From positions 3,057,262 through 3,121,261 of the forward strand of contig OX422198.1 of NCBI GenBank assembly GCA_949130485.1: a stretch of 64,000 bases of DNA, read 5' to 3'. The notes beneath the pieces were generated by a model, which searched no databases, was not told the DNA's origin, and saw only the letters and a program-made list of their open reading frames with translations. This DNA is from Agelas oroides (lineage: Eukaryota > Porifera > Demospongiae > Agelasida > Agelasidae). The position numbers and the translations under genes are program-made. Shown piece by piece: positions 10,837 through 22,000 of this stretch; position 1 is the first letter of the stretch, and every line of letters starts with the position of its first letter.

Positions 10837-12365
10837 AAGCTGGTGCAAACCTGTTTATGTGCGGGAAACACATTCTACAGCGCCGTTTTTACCGCCGAGG
10901 AGGTGCTGTAAAGCACGTGCAGGCCTGTTTAAATGCCAGAAAAGATGGAGAAATGTGTTTTCTCCACTGTGGAGGTCCTGTGAAGCTCGTGGACACCTGT
11001 TTATGCGCGGGAAACACGCTATTTTCACCACCGAGGAGGGGCTGTGAAACACGTGCAGGCCTGTTTAAGTGCCAGAAAAGATGGAGAAAGCAGTTCTCTC
11101 AACTGTGGAGGTGCTGTGAAGCTGGTGCAAACCTGTTTATGTGCGGGAAACACACTATAATGCCGTTTTCACCGCCGAAGATGTGCTGTGAAACACGTGC
11201 AAGCCTGTTTAAGTTTCAGAAAAGATGTAGAAAGCAGGTTTTACCGCTGCGAAGGTCCTGTGGAGCTGGTGCAAGCCTGTTTATGTGTGGGAAACACCAT
11301 ACAACGCCGTTTTCACCGCCGAGGTGCTGTAAAACACGTGCAGACCTGTTTAAGTGCCAGAAAAGATGGAGAAAGCAGTTTTCTCCACTGTGGAAGTCCT
11401 GTGAAGCTGGAGCAAGCTTGTTTATGTGTGGGAAGCACCCTACAACGCCGTTTTCACCGTCGAGGAGGGGCTCCGAAGCTCGTACAAACCTGTTTGTGTG
11501 CGGGAAACAACCTCAAAAGCCGTTTTAAACGCGAAGCAGGTGCTGTGAAACACATGCAGGCCTGTTTAAGTTCCAGAAAAGAGAGTGAAAACAGTTTTCT
11601 CCCCTGTGGAGGTGCTGTGAAGCTGGTGCAAACCTGTTTATGTGCGGGAAACACCCTACAACGCAGTTTTCACCGCCGAGGAGGTGCTGTGAAGCATGTG
11701 CAGGCCTGTTTAAGTGCTAGAAAAGATCAGTTTTCTCCAATGGGGTAGTCCTGTAAAGCTGTTACAAGCCTGTTTATATGTGCGAAGCACCGTACATCGC
11801 CGTTTTCACCTCCAAGGAGGTGTTGTGAAGCACGTGCAGGCCAGTTTAAGTTCCAGAAAAGATGTAGAAAGCAGTTTTCGCCAGGTCCTGTGGAGCTGGT
11901 GCAAGCCTGTTTATATGCGGGAAACACCCTACAACGCTGTTTTAACCGCCGAGGAGGTGCTTTGAAGCACATGCAGGCCTGTTTAAGAGCCAGTAAAGAT
12001 CGAGGAAGCAGTTTTCTCCTCTCTGGAGGTCCTGTGAAGCTGGTGTAAACCTGTTTATGTGCGGGAAACACCCTATAAAGGATTCACTTTGTTCACCGAC
12101 TCTGAGGACAGAAGGCACATGATTACCACGTGACAGAATATGCTGATGGCGCATTCGCGCGCCGAACTGAACTTATGCTGGCAATGGCAGTGTACAGGCT
12201 ACGCATGCCAGTATGTAGGGTTTGGCTTTGCAGAATGAAGTCTTCATGCAAGCTAAAACAAATAGAAATCGCAGCCAATATAGACGAAAAGTACTAGACT
12301 CTCTGATAAAGTCAAATATACACTAGATTCACTGAAATAAAATCATGCAAAATTTTAGATGCATA

Positions 12366-12390
12366 GGGTAGGTGCAGGTATTATGAGACA
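12366..12390 (+). repeat. Left terminal inverted repeat of the pogo element
   Basis: Begins GGGTAGGTGCAGGTATTATG directly after target TA 12364-12365. It pairs with 15110-15134 with three mismatches. A second GGTATTATGAGACA follows 18 bp downstream. Confidence 0.88.
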
Positions 12391-12799
12391 GTGCGGTATT
12401 ATGAGACACTTTCTCAGATCAGGGTAAAACTTCGCAAACAAACACTTGCTATGAAGACAAAGCGGCATCGACATAATAATGCCCGTAAGGCCGAGATCTA
12501 TCCTAATTATCCGTTTAGTGAAAAAATATTAAAATCAAGATTTGAATTTAGGCCTAACTTGCACTGAAGATCAGCTTTTGGAATCACCGCACCTAGCGTT
12601 AGATACTAGGTAAGTTGCTTTAAATCACAAAACAACTCTGTGCTTGGTTCTGTATGTATGCATGTACTTGCTAATGAGTGGGCTTTATGCTTATCCTATT
12701 TAAAGAGCAGGCCTAGGCCTATACAAAGCTAATTAAGACCACGTGTTAAAGTGAATCGTATACGTTATGAATACACTCCTTGGTCTATTTTAACTAGCT

Positions 12800-14824
12800 A
12801 TGTCCAAGCCTAAACTGGTCCAAAAGCGAAAGTTGTGGTCAGATCAATCTATGGCCAGGGCTGTGGACAGTGTCACTGTAGATGGGAAAGTTTTGAGGGA
12901 ATCAGCAAGGTTATATGGTGTACCCATAGAGACTCTTCGATGATGGGTCATTGGGAGTGTTGAAATGGACTGTAAGCCAGGACCCGCTACCATCTTTTCC
13001 AAGGAAGAGGAAGACAAAATCTGCGAGTATTTGGTTACAATGGCTGACATTGGATATGGTCTTACAAGAGAAATGGTGATGCGCCTAGCATATATTCTTG
13101 CTAAAAGATTGCATAAAGAACATAACTTCAAAGATGAAAAAGCTGGTCGCTGGTGGTTTGATGGTTTTAGAAGCCGTCACCCTAAACTTACCATCCATAG
13201 TCCACAACCATTGTCTTACTGCAGAGCCCTTTGTTCCAATAGTGACATACTATCCACTTTTTTGGGAAAACTTGGTGAAGTATATGGAAAGTTGAACCTC
13301 CTAACAAAGCCCATGCAGATTTTCAACTGCAATGAAACCTGTGTAAGTGTTGTCCACAAACCCGGCAAGGTGCTCGTACAACTAGGCAGACGAAATGTTC
13401 ACTCAATTACATCAGCTGAAAAACGCATACGATTCTATCCTGTGTGTCGGCTACGGGTTATGTTTTGCCACCTATGATGATTTATCCTCGCAAACGTGCT
13501 GTTCCTGATAAGCTAAAGGTTGGGGCTGTTGCTAACACTATGTTTTGCAACAGTGAAAGTGGGTGGATAAATGCAGACCTGTATTTGGAATGGTTAGATT
13601 TATTTATTCGGAACATTCTTCCAACCAGACCAGTATTGCTAATACAAGACGGGCATAGCTGTCATATTTCTATTGATTTAATCGAAAAAGCCCGTGAAAG
13701 TGACATTCACTTACTTTGTCTGCCTGCTCATACTACACACATATTACAACCATTGGATGTTGGCGTTTTTAAATCCTTTAAGAGCCACTTCTCCAATGCT
13801 TGTACTACATTCCTCACAAAAAAATCCTGGGCAAGTTATCACAACTGATATTTTAGCATCACTTGTGGCAGATGCATGGCCTCATTCTCACACTCCCCTC
13901 AACATCATGAGTGGTTTCAAGAAATGCAGGATATATCCATTCAATCCTAGTGCAGTGGAGGACAGACAAACTGATCCATCTAAAGCATTTCGGTCCCAGA
14001 AACCAGAAGATAAACCTCAACCTGTCGGTGAACAACCTTCAGATCCTGGCAGTCCTCTTTTTACATCTGAGCAAGAAGCCCTGTTCAAAAGAAGATTTGA
14101 AGAAGGATACGATCTTAATGATCCTGCTTACATGGCATGGCTGAAGATAAATCATCCTGAAGTGGCTCTTAGTATAACTGGTTCTGACGAGTTGTCTTTG
14201 TCATCAGAAAAGAGCATCCCTTCTTCATCGACTACTGCTTCTGTTGGTGTTAGCTCATCTGATGTACTAAGTGAAGTGCTCACTCTTCCTCCTCCTAAAC
14301 CACCTAAAACGAAGCGAAAAACAGCAGTGAATAGTAAGGCAGTCTGCATTACTGATGAAGAAGTTTTACAAGAGATGAAAATCAAGGAAGTGAAGAAGCA
14401 TGAGGCAGAACAGGAAATTACTACAAGGAAATTGGAGAGGGAGAAGAGGCAAGAAAGAGAGCTGATGAAGGCAAAGAAAGAAGAGCAAAAGAAGCAGAAA
14501 GCAAGGGAAAGAGAAGAAAAGGAGAGAGGAAGAGTGCAGAAAAGGAGAAAGAAAGTAGCTACTTCAAGCAGAAAACCAAAGAAAACTGTTGATGTACTTG
14601 CAAACCTATCATTAGCTGATGACGAGAACACTGACCTTCATAATGATATGCCTGATTCAGATAGTGATGATGCTGTGTGTCCCAAGTGCGGTTTGACATA
14701 TGGTGACGATTATGATGGCTTTTGAATATGTTGCGATGGTTGTGATGCTTGGTTTAATATTGAATGTACATATGTGTCAAGACACAATATTCCGGAGAGT
14801 TATTTTTGTGAGAAATGTATGTGA
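12800..14824 (+). pseudogene. Pogo/Tigger (CENP-B-like) DDE transposase with PHD-type tail, disrupted
   Basis: Transposase of the pogo family, which cuts and pastes its own element at TA sites; about 674 codons with the start at ATG 12800. In order: a pipsqueak-type helix-turn-helix (residues ~18-50, AVDSVTVDGKVLRESARLYG); a CENP-B-type DNA-binding domain (~60-125, ending GRWWFDGFRSRHPKL); a DDE domain with Asp at 13648 (IQDGHSCH) and Asp at 13756 (QPLDVGVF), spacing DD35D; a Lys/Glu-rich coiled-coil stretch (~14370-14570); and a cysteine-rich PHD-like end (CPKCG...CCDGCDAWFN). Breaks: TGA at 12941; a frameshift in the A-run 13419-13423; a second frameshift in the A-run 13818-13824; TGA at 14723, where the family usually has Trp. 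The first catalytic Asp is Asn (codon 13331-13333, FNCNET), and the PHD histidine position (WFH) is Asn. It cannot be active as read. The two homopolymer shifts could be sequencing errors; the stops and substitutions are less easily explained so. Confidence 0.9.
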
Positions 14825-15109
14825 AGGTGTTTTAGTTGTAGTTGTTACCTAGTTGTAACATGTGTGGAGATGTTTTGGGATTCTTGTGTAGTTGTACTAA
14901 TGTTTTTTTTAAACTGTCTCATAATACCTACTTTGTCTCATAATTGCATCATTGACAGCAACCCAGTTTTTTGGGTCTCACTGCACATGAAATAGTGATG
15001 TAGGTTAACCAATTACTGTATTGTACAAAGGGATGGCTTATTATAATGTATGCAAAATCTTAGGTGTATTCTTCCTGTGGTTTGTGAATTTCAAGCGAAA
15101 AGAGTTAAG

Positions 15110-15134
15110 TGTCTCATATTACCAGCACGTACCC
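15110..15134 (-). repeat. Right terminal inverted repeat of the pogo element
   Basis: Read on the minus strand it begins GGGTACGTGCTGGTAATATG, followed outward by TA 15135-15136. Two internal copies of TGTCTCATAAT at 14915 and 14934 show that the right end carries three binding-site-like repeats. Confidence 0.88.
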
Positions 15135-15136
15135 TA

Positions 15137-16055
15137 TTATCTACATGTAGCTGAAGATGAGAACAGTGACACACGCGAAGTGCTACTGTGTCTGCAAATT
15201 TTGTAGAGATCTGTGACAGTCTCGGAAACTTGGATCTTTGTGTTTTGCATCTAAAGAGAACAATGGGAATAGTAAACAGTAAACATCACATTAATTCATT
15301 AGAATGAAATTCCTAGCATTCAGCAATGACATAATACGCACAGCCACACTGGCCCATGGTAATCATGTGACATTGACAATGTACTGGACGATATTCCAAG
15401 GGCAACAACCATGAATACAAGCTACAACTAGTGTTCTATGGATGAAGCCGATGTGGGAACATGGATTTTTCAACAAAACTGAAGCCGCCTGGCTAGTCAA
15501 AATTGCTTCTCATGAACAACCGACCATTAAACTAGCAATGTACAGGTCTAGCCTGTCAGATGCCTTCAGCACAGTTGAAAACTGAATGCACTCATCCTGA
15601 CTTCATTCATAGAACCACTCTTGTTTGTAGCACTAATTCACAATTCTTGCCCTTGGAATGTTATCACAGCACATTAATTGCCACTATGATGTGACGTCAT
15701 GTCTCCCTCCTGTTCACAGATAAGGGTCTGGTGACTTGATGAGCATTGGTGTGTTAAGTGCGGCCAATAAGACAGATGGCTGTAAATCACTCAGCTACTT
15801 AATTTTGTTGTCTACCAGTCTTGTGCCCAAATCCAACCAACAGAGAAAGGGTCTTGTGACAAAAGCCAGAATCCTTGTGCTGAAGCTGTGCAATTTTAGA
15901 TGAAGGATAAATAAATGCTTTGTGTTGAAGTACTTTTACTTGCTCCTGCATTATATTTAGTCTCACAAGCCAGACCTACTTCCGCAAAAAGGGAAGCGTC
16001 TGGTGAAATGTGTATACAAGCTGTGTCCCGTTGAATCGGTGAACGAAGTGAATCC
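15137..16055. other. Non-coding right part of the outer TIR element
   Basis: No protein domain was recognised in any frame. Near the end is an imperfect hairpin (15970-16003, CCAGAC...GTCTGG with an inner CTTCC/GGAAG pairing), then the right TIR at 16036-16055. The corresponding left part, 12100-12363, also holds nothing recognisable. Confidence 0.6.
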
Positions 16056-19000
16056 CACCCTACAACGCCGTTTTCACCGCCGAGGAGGTGCTGTGAAGCA
16101 TGTGCAGGCCAGTTTAAGTGCTAGAAGAGTTCAGTTTTCTCCAATGGGGAAGTCCTAGGAAGCTGGTACAAGCCTGTTTATATGTGCGAAGCACCGTACA
16201 TCGCCGTTTTCACCTCCGAGGAGGTGTTGTGAAGCACGTGCAGGCCTGTTTAAGTTCCAGAAAAAATGTAGAAAGAAGTTTTCACCACTGTGGAGGTCCT
16301 GTGAAGCTGGTGCAAGCCTGTTTATGTGTGGGAAACACCATACAACGCCGTTTTCACCGCCGAAGAGGGGCTGTGAAGCACGTTCAGGCCTGTTTAAGAG
16401 CCAGAAAAGATGGAGAAAGCAGTTTTCTCCACTGTGGAGGTCCTGTGAAGCTTGTGCAAACCTGTTTATGTGCGGGAAACACCCTATAACGCGGTTTTCA
16501 CCGCCGAGGAGGTGCTGTGAAGCACGTGCAGTCCGGTTTAAGTGCCAGAAAAGATGGAGAACGTAGCTTTCTCCACTGAGGAGGTCCTCTGCAGCTGGTT
16601 CAAACATGTTTATATGCGGGAAACACCCTACAACGCCGTTATCACCGCCGAGGAGGTGGTTTGAAGCATGTGCAGGCCTGTTTAAGTGCCAGTAAAGATC
16701 GAGGAAGCAGTTTTCTCCTCTGTGGAGGTCCTGTGAAGCTGGAGCAAGCCTGCTTATGTGTGGGAAGCACCATACAACGCCGTTCTCACCGCCGAAGAGG
16801 GGCTGTGGAGCACGTGCAGGCCTGTGTAAGTGCCAATAAAGATAGAGAAACAGTTTTCACCACTGAGGAGGTACTGTGCAGCTGGTGCAAACCTGTTTAT
16901 GTGCGGGAAACACCCTACAACGCCGTTTTAACCGCCGAGGAGGTGCTTTGAAGCACGTGCATGACTGTTCAAGAGCCAGTAAAGATCGAGGAAGCAGTTT
17001 TCTCCTCTGTGGACGACTTGTGAAGCTGGTGCAAACCTGTTTATGTGCGGGAAACACATTCTACAGCACCGTTTTCACCGCCGAGGAGGTGCTGTAAAGC
17101 ACGTGCAGGCCTGTTTAAATGCCAGAAAAGATGTAGAAAGCAGGTTTCACCACTGCGGAGGTCCTGTGGGGCTGGTGCAAGCCTGTTTATGTGTGGGAAA
17201 CACCATACAACGCCCTTTTCACCGCCGAAGAGTGGCTGTGAAGCACGTGCAGGCCTGTTTAAGTGCCTAAAAAGATGGAGAAATCTGTTTTCTCCACTGT
17301 GGCGGTCCTGTGAAGATCGTAGAAACCTGTTTATGTGCGGGAAACACCCTATAACGCCGTTTTCTCCGCCGCGGAGGGACTGTTAAACGCGTGCAGGCCT
17401 GTTTCAGTGCAAGAAAATTTGGAGAAAGCAGTTTTCTCCACTGTGGAGGTCCTGTGAAGCTGGTGCAAACCTGTTTATGTGCGGCAAACACATTCTACAG
17501 CGCCGTTTTTACCGCCGAGGAGGTGCTGTAAAGCACGAGCAGGCCTATTCAAGTGTCAGAAAAGATGGAAAAATCTGTTTTCTCCACTTTGGAGGTCCTG
17601 TGAAGCTCGTAAAAACCTACTTATGTGCAGGAAACACATTCTACAACGCCGTTTTCACCGCCGACGAGGTGCTGTGAAGCACGTGCAAGCCTGTTTAAGT
17701 GCCAGAAAAGATGGTGAAAGCAGTTTTCTCCGCTGTGGAAGTCCTATGAAGCTGGAGCAAGCCTCTTTATGTGTGAGAAGCACCTTAAAACGCCGTTTTC
17801 ACCGTCGAGGAGGGGCTGTGATGCTCGAACAAACCAGTTTATGCGCGGTAAACATCGTAAAAAGCTGTTTTAAACGCAGAGGAGGTGCTGTGAACCACGT
17901 GCAGGGCTGTTAAGTGCCAGAAAGATGCAGAAAGCAGTTTTCTCCATTGTGGAGGTCCTGTGAACCTTGTGCAGAACTGTTTATGTGTGGGAAGCACCCT
18001 ACAACGCCGTTTTCACCGACGAGGAGGGGCTGTGAAGCTCGTACAAACCTGTTTATGTGCGGAAAACTTTCTAAAAAGCCGTTTTGAACGCGGAGGAGGT
18101 GCTGTGAAGCATGTGCAGGCCTGTTTAAGTGTCAGAACAGATGGAGAAACCAGTTTTCTCCACTGTGGAGGTGCTGTGACGCTGGTGCAAACCTGTTAAT
18201 GTGCTGGAAACACCCTAAAACGCCGTTCTCACCGCCAAGGATGTGCTGTGAAGCACGTTCAGACTTGTTTAAGTGCAAGAAAAGATGGAGAAAGCAGTTT
18301 TCACAACTGTGGAGGTCCTGTGAAGCTGGTGCAAGCCTGTTTATGTATGGGAAGCACCATACATCGCCGTTTTAACCGCCAAAGAGGGGCTGTAAAGCAC
18401 TTGCAGGCCTGTGGAAGTGCCAATAAAGATGGAGAAACAGTTTTCACCACTGAGGAAGTCCTGTGCAGCTCGTGCAAACCTGTTTATGTGCGGGAAACAC
18501 CCTACAACGCAGTTTTCACCGCCAAGGAGGTGCTGTGAATCATGTGCAGGCCTGTTTAAGTGCTAGAAAAGATCAGTTTTCTCCAATGGGGTAGTCCTGT
18601 AAAGCTGGTACAAGCCTGTTTATATGTGCGAAGCACCGTACATCGCCGTTTTCACCTCCAAGGAGGTGTTGTGAAGATGTAGAAAGCAGTTTTCACCAGG
18701 TCCTGTAGAGCTGGTGCAAGCCTGTTTATATGCGGGAAACACCGCTGTTTTAACCACCGAGGTGGTGCTTTGAAGCACATGCAGGCCTGTTTAAGTGCCA
18801 GAAAGGATGGAGAAAGCAGTTTTCACCAATGTGGAAGTCCTGTGAAGCTGGTACAAGCCTGTTTATGTGTGGGAAGCACCCTACAACGCCGTTTTCACCG
18901 CCGAGGTGGTGCTGTGAAGCACGTGCAGTGCTGTTTAAGTGCCAGAAAAGGTGGAGAAAGCAGTTTTCTCCATTGTGGAGGTGCTGTGAAGCGGGTGCAA

Positions 19001-22000
19001 ACCTGTTTATATGCGGGATACACCCTACAACGCCGTTTTAAGGTCCGAGGAGGTGCTTTGAAGCACGTGCAGGCCTGTTTATGTGGCAGTTAAGATCGAG
19101 GAAGCAGTTTTCTCCTCTGTGGAGGTGATGTGAAGCTGGTGCAAACTTGTTTATGTGCGGGAAACACCCTATAACGCCGTTTTAACCGCCCGTGAGGTGC
19201 TGTGAAGCACTTGCAGGCCTGTTTAAGTGGCAGTAAAGACCGAGAAAGCAGTTTTCACTACTGTGGAAGTCCTGTGACTCTGGTACAAGCCTGCTTATGT
19301 GTTGGAAGCACCGTACAATGCCGTTTTCACCGCCGAGGAGGTGCTGTGAAGAACCTGCAGGCCTCTTTACGTGCCTGAAAAGATGGAGAAAGCAGTTCTT
19401 ACCACAGTGTAAGTCCTGCGAAGCGGGTGCAAGCCTCTTTATGTGTGGGAAGCACCATACAACGCTGTTTTCACCGCCGAAGAGGGGCTACGTGCAGGCC
19501 TGTGGAAGTGCAAATAAAGGTGGAGAAACAGCTTTCACCACTGAGGAGGTCCTGTGCAGCTGGTGTAAACCTGTTTATATGCGGGAAACACCCTATACAA
19601 TGTCGTTTTAACCACCGAGGGGGTGCTTTGATGCACGTGCAGGCCTGATTAAGTGCCAGTAAAGATCGAGAACGCAGTTTTCTCCACTGTGGAGACCCTG
19701 TGAAGCTGGTACATACCTGTCTATGTGGGGGAAATACACTACACCACCGTTTTCACCGCCGAGGAGGTGCTGTGAAGCATGTGCAGGCCTGTTTAAGTGC
19801 CAGAAGAGATGGAGAAAGCTCTTTTCAACACTATGGAGGTCCTGTGCAGCTGGTGCTAACCTGTTTATGTGCGGGAATCGCCCTACAACGCCGTTTTAAC
19901 CGCCGAGGAGGTGTTGTGAAGCGCGTACAGGCTTGTTTAAGTGCCAGAAAAGATGTAGAAAGCAGGTTTCACCACTTTGGAAGTCCTGTGAATCTGGTAC
20001 AAGCCTGTTTATGTGTGGAAAGCACCCTACAACGCCCTTTTCACCGCCGAGGAGGTGCTGTGAAGCACGTGCAGGCCTGCTTAAGTGCCAGAAAAGATGG
20101 AAAAAGCAGTTTTCTCCATTGTGGTGTTCCTGTGAAGCTGGTGCAAGCCAGTTTATGTGCGGGAAACACCCTATAACGCCGTTTTCACCGCCGAGGAGGT
20201 GCTGTGAAGCAAGTGCTGGCCTGTTTAAGTACCAGAAAAGTTGGAGAAAGCAGTTTTCTCCACTGTGTATGTCCTGTGAAGCTAGTGCAAACCTGTTTAT
20301 GTGTGGGAAGCACCCTACAACGCCGTTTTCACAGTTGAGGAGGGGCAGTGAAGCTCGTACAAACCTGTTTATGTGCGGGAAACACGGCGAAGGTCCTCAG
20401 AAGCACGTGCAGGCCTGTTTAAGTGCAAGAAAAGATGGAGAAAGAAGATTTCTCCATTGTGGAAGTCCTGTGAAGCTGGTGCAAACCTGTTTATGTGCGG
20501 GAAACACCCTATAACGCCGTTTTCACCTCCGAGGTGGGCTGTGAAGCACGTGCAGGCATATTTAAATGCTAGAAAAGATCAGTTTTGTCCAATGGGGATG
20601 TCCTGTGAAGCTGGTACAAGCCTGTTTATATGTGCGAAGCACAGTACATCACCGTTTTCACCTCCGAGGAAGTGTTGTGAAGCACGTGCAGGCCTGTTAA
20701 GTTCCAGAAAAGATGTAGAAAGCAGTTTTCACCACTGTGGAGGTCCTGTGAAGCTGGTGCAAGCCTGTTTATGTGTGGGAAGCACCATACAACGCCGTTT
20801 TCAGCGCCGAAGAAGGGCTGTGAATCACGTGCATGCCTGTGGAAGTGCCGATAAAGATGGAGAAACAGTTTTCACCACTGAGCAGGTCCTGTGCTGCTGG
20901 TGCAAACCTGTTTATGTGCGGGAAACACCCTACAACGCCGTTTTAACCGCCGAGGAGGTGCTGTGAAGCACGTGCAGGCCTTTTTAAGTGCTAGAAAAGA
21001 TGGAGAAAGGAGTTTTCTCCACTGTGGTAGTCCTGTGAAGCTGGAGCAAGCCTGTTTATGTGTGGGAAGCACCCTACAACGCCGTCGAGGAGGGGCTGTG
21101 AAGCTCGTACCAACCTGTTTATGTGCGGGAAACATCCTAAAAACCCGTTTTAAACGCGGAGGAGGTGCTGTGAAGCACGTGCAGGCCTTTATAAAGCTCC
21201 AGAAAAGATGGAGAAAGCTGTTTTCTCCATTGTGGAGTTCCTGTGAAGCTGGTGCAAACCTGTTTATATGCGGGAAACATCCTATGACGCCGTTTTCACC
21301 TACGGGGAGGTGCTGTAAGACACGTGCAGGTCTGTTTAAGTGCCATGCAGTAAAGATAGAGAAAGCAGTTTTCTCCACTGTGGAGGTCCTGTGAAGCTGT
21401 TGCAAGCCTGTTTATGTACGGGAAACACCCTATAACGCCGTTTTCACCGCCGAGGTGGGCTGTGAAGCACGTGCAGGCCTGTTTAAGTGCCAGAAAAAAT
21501 GGCGAAAGCAGTTTTCACAAGTGTGGAGGTCCTGTGAAGCTGGAGGAAACCTGTTTATATGCTGGAAACACACTACAACGCCGTTTTAGCCGACGAGGAG
21601 GTGCTTTGGAGCACATGCAGGCCTGTTAAAGTGCCAGTAAAGATCGAGGGAGCAGTTTTCTCCTCTGTGAAGGTCCTGTGAAGCTGGTGCAAATCTGTTT
21701 ATGTGCGGTAAACACCCTATAACGCCGTTTTCACGGCCGAGGAGGTGCTTTGAAGCACATGCAGGCCTGTTTAAGTACCAGTGAAGATCGAGTAAGCAGT
21801 TTTCTCCTCTGTGGCGGTGTTGTGAAGCTGGTGAAAACCCGTTTATGTGTGGGAAGCACCCAACAACGCCGCTTTCACCGCCGAGGTGGTGCTGTGAAGC
21901 ACATGCAGGCCTGTTTAAGTGCCAGAACAGATGGAGAAAGCAGTTTTCTCCACTCCTGTTAATCTGGATCAAGGCTGTTTATGTGTGGGAAGCACGCTAC

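Larger units (their letters stand above)
6449..12079 (+). repeat. Satellite array segment, subfamily A, forward orientation
   Basis: Continuous 72/144-bp satellite between two insertions. It includes A-B dimers, A-A'-B trimers, units with a short deletion in B (GATCAGTTTTCTCC), a five-monomer tandem higher-order repeat at 8301-9001 and a 288-bp near-identical tandem duplication at 10261-10836. The last ten satellite bases (12069-12078) are the left target duplication of the next element. No gene was seen. Confidence 0.93.
12366..15134 (+). mobile_element. Pogo/Tigger-type DNA transposon, decayed, nested in another element
   Basis: The ends are GGGTAGGTGCAGGTATTATG... (12366-12390) and its inverted partner at 15110-15134, matching at 22 of 25 positions. 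Both are flanked by TA (12364-12365 and 15135-15136), the target typical of the Tc1/mariner/pogo superfamily. The motif TATTATGAGACA recurs below each end: 12379-12390 and 12397-12408 on the left, and as the inverse at 14915-14926, 14934-14945 and 15110-15121 on the right. These are probable transposase-binding sites. The single gene (12800-14824) is a pseudogene. The leader 12409-12799 and the tail 14825-15109 hold no other recognisable feature. Confidence 0.88.
12080..16055. mobile_element. TIR DNA element (~1.2 kb without its nested insertion)
   Basis: The left end begins GGATTCACTTTGTTCACCGA, and the right end is the reverse complement of GGATTCACTTCGTTCACCGA (16036-16055), a 20-bp terminal inverted repeat with one mismatch. 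The flanks are CACCCTATAA (12069-12078) and CACCCTACAA (16056-16065), a target duplication of about 9-10 bp with one mismatch; one extra A separates the left copy from the TIR. A duplication of that size fits Mutator-like elements best, but no transposase supports this. The pogo element at 12366-15134 is nested inside. Removing it leaves about 1.2 kb of non-coding sequence, so this is non-autonomous or a decayed remnant. Confidence 0.75.

Noticed and set aside
13419-13423. Programmed frameshift in the transposase
   Set aside because: Pogo transposases are single-frame. There is no slippery-site-plus-structure arrangement, and other lesions show that the gene is simply decayed or mis-sequenced in A-runs.
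14911-14948. Right end of the pogo element placed at ~14948
   Set aside because: The repeats there match the subterminal copies, but a better 25-bp partner of the left end, flanked by TA, lies at 15110-15134.
15021-15206. 61-codon open frame overlapping the right end of the pogo element
   Set aside because: It runs across the terminal inverted repeat and target TA into the outer element, so it is chance.
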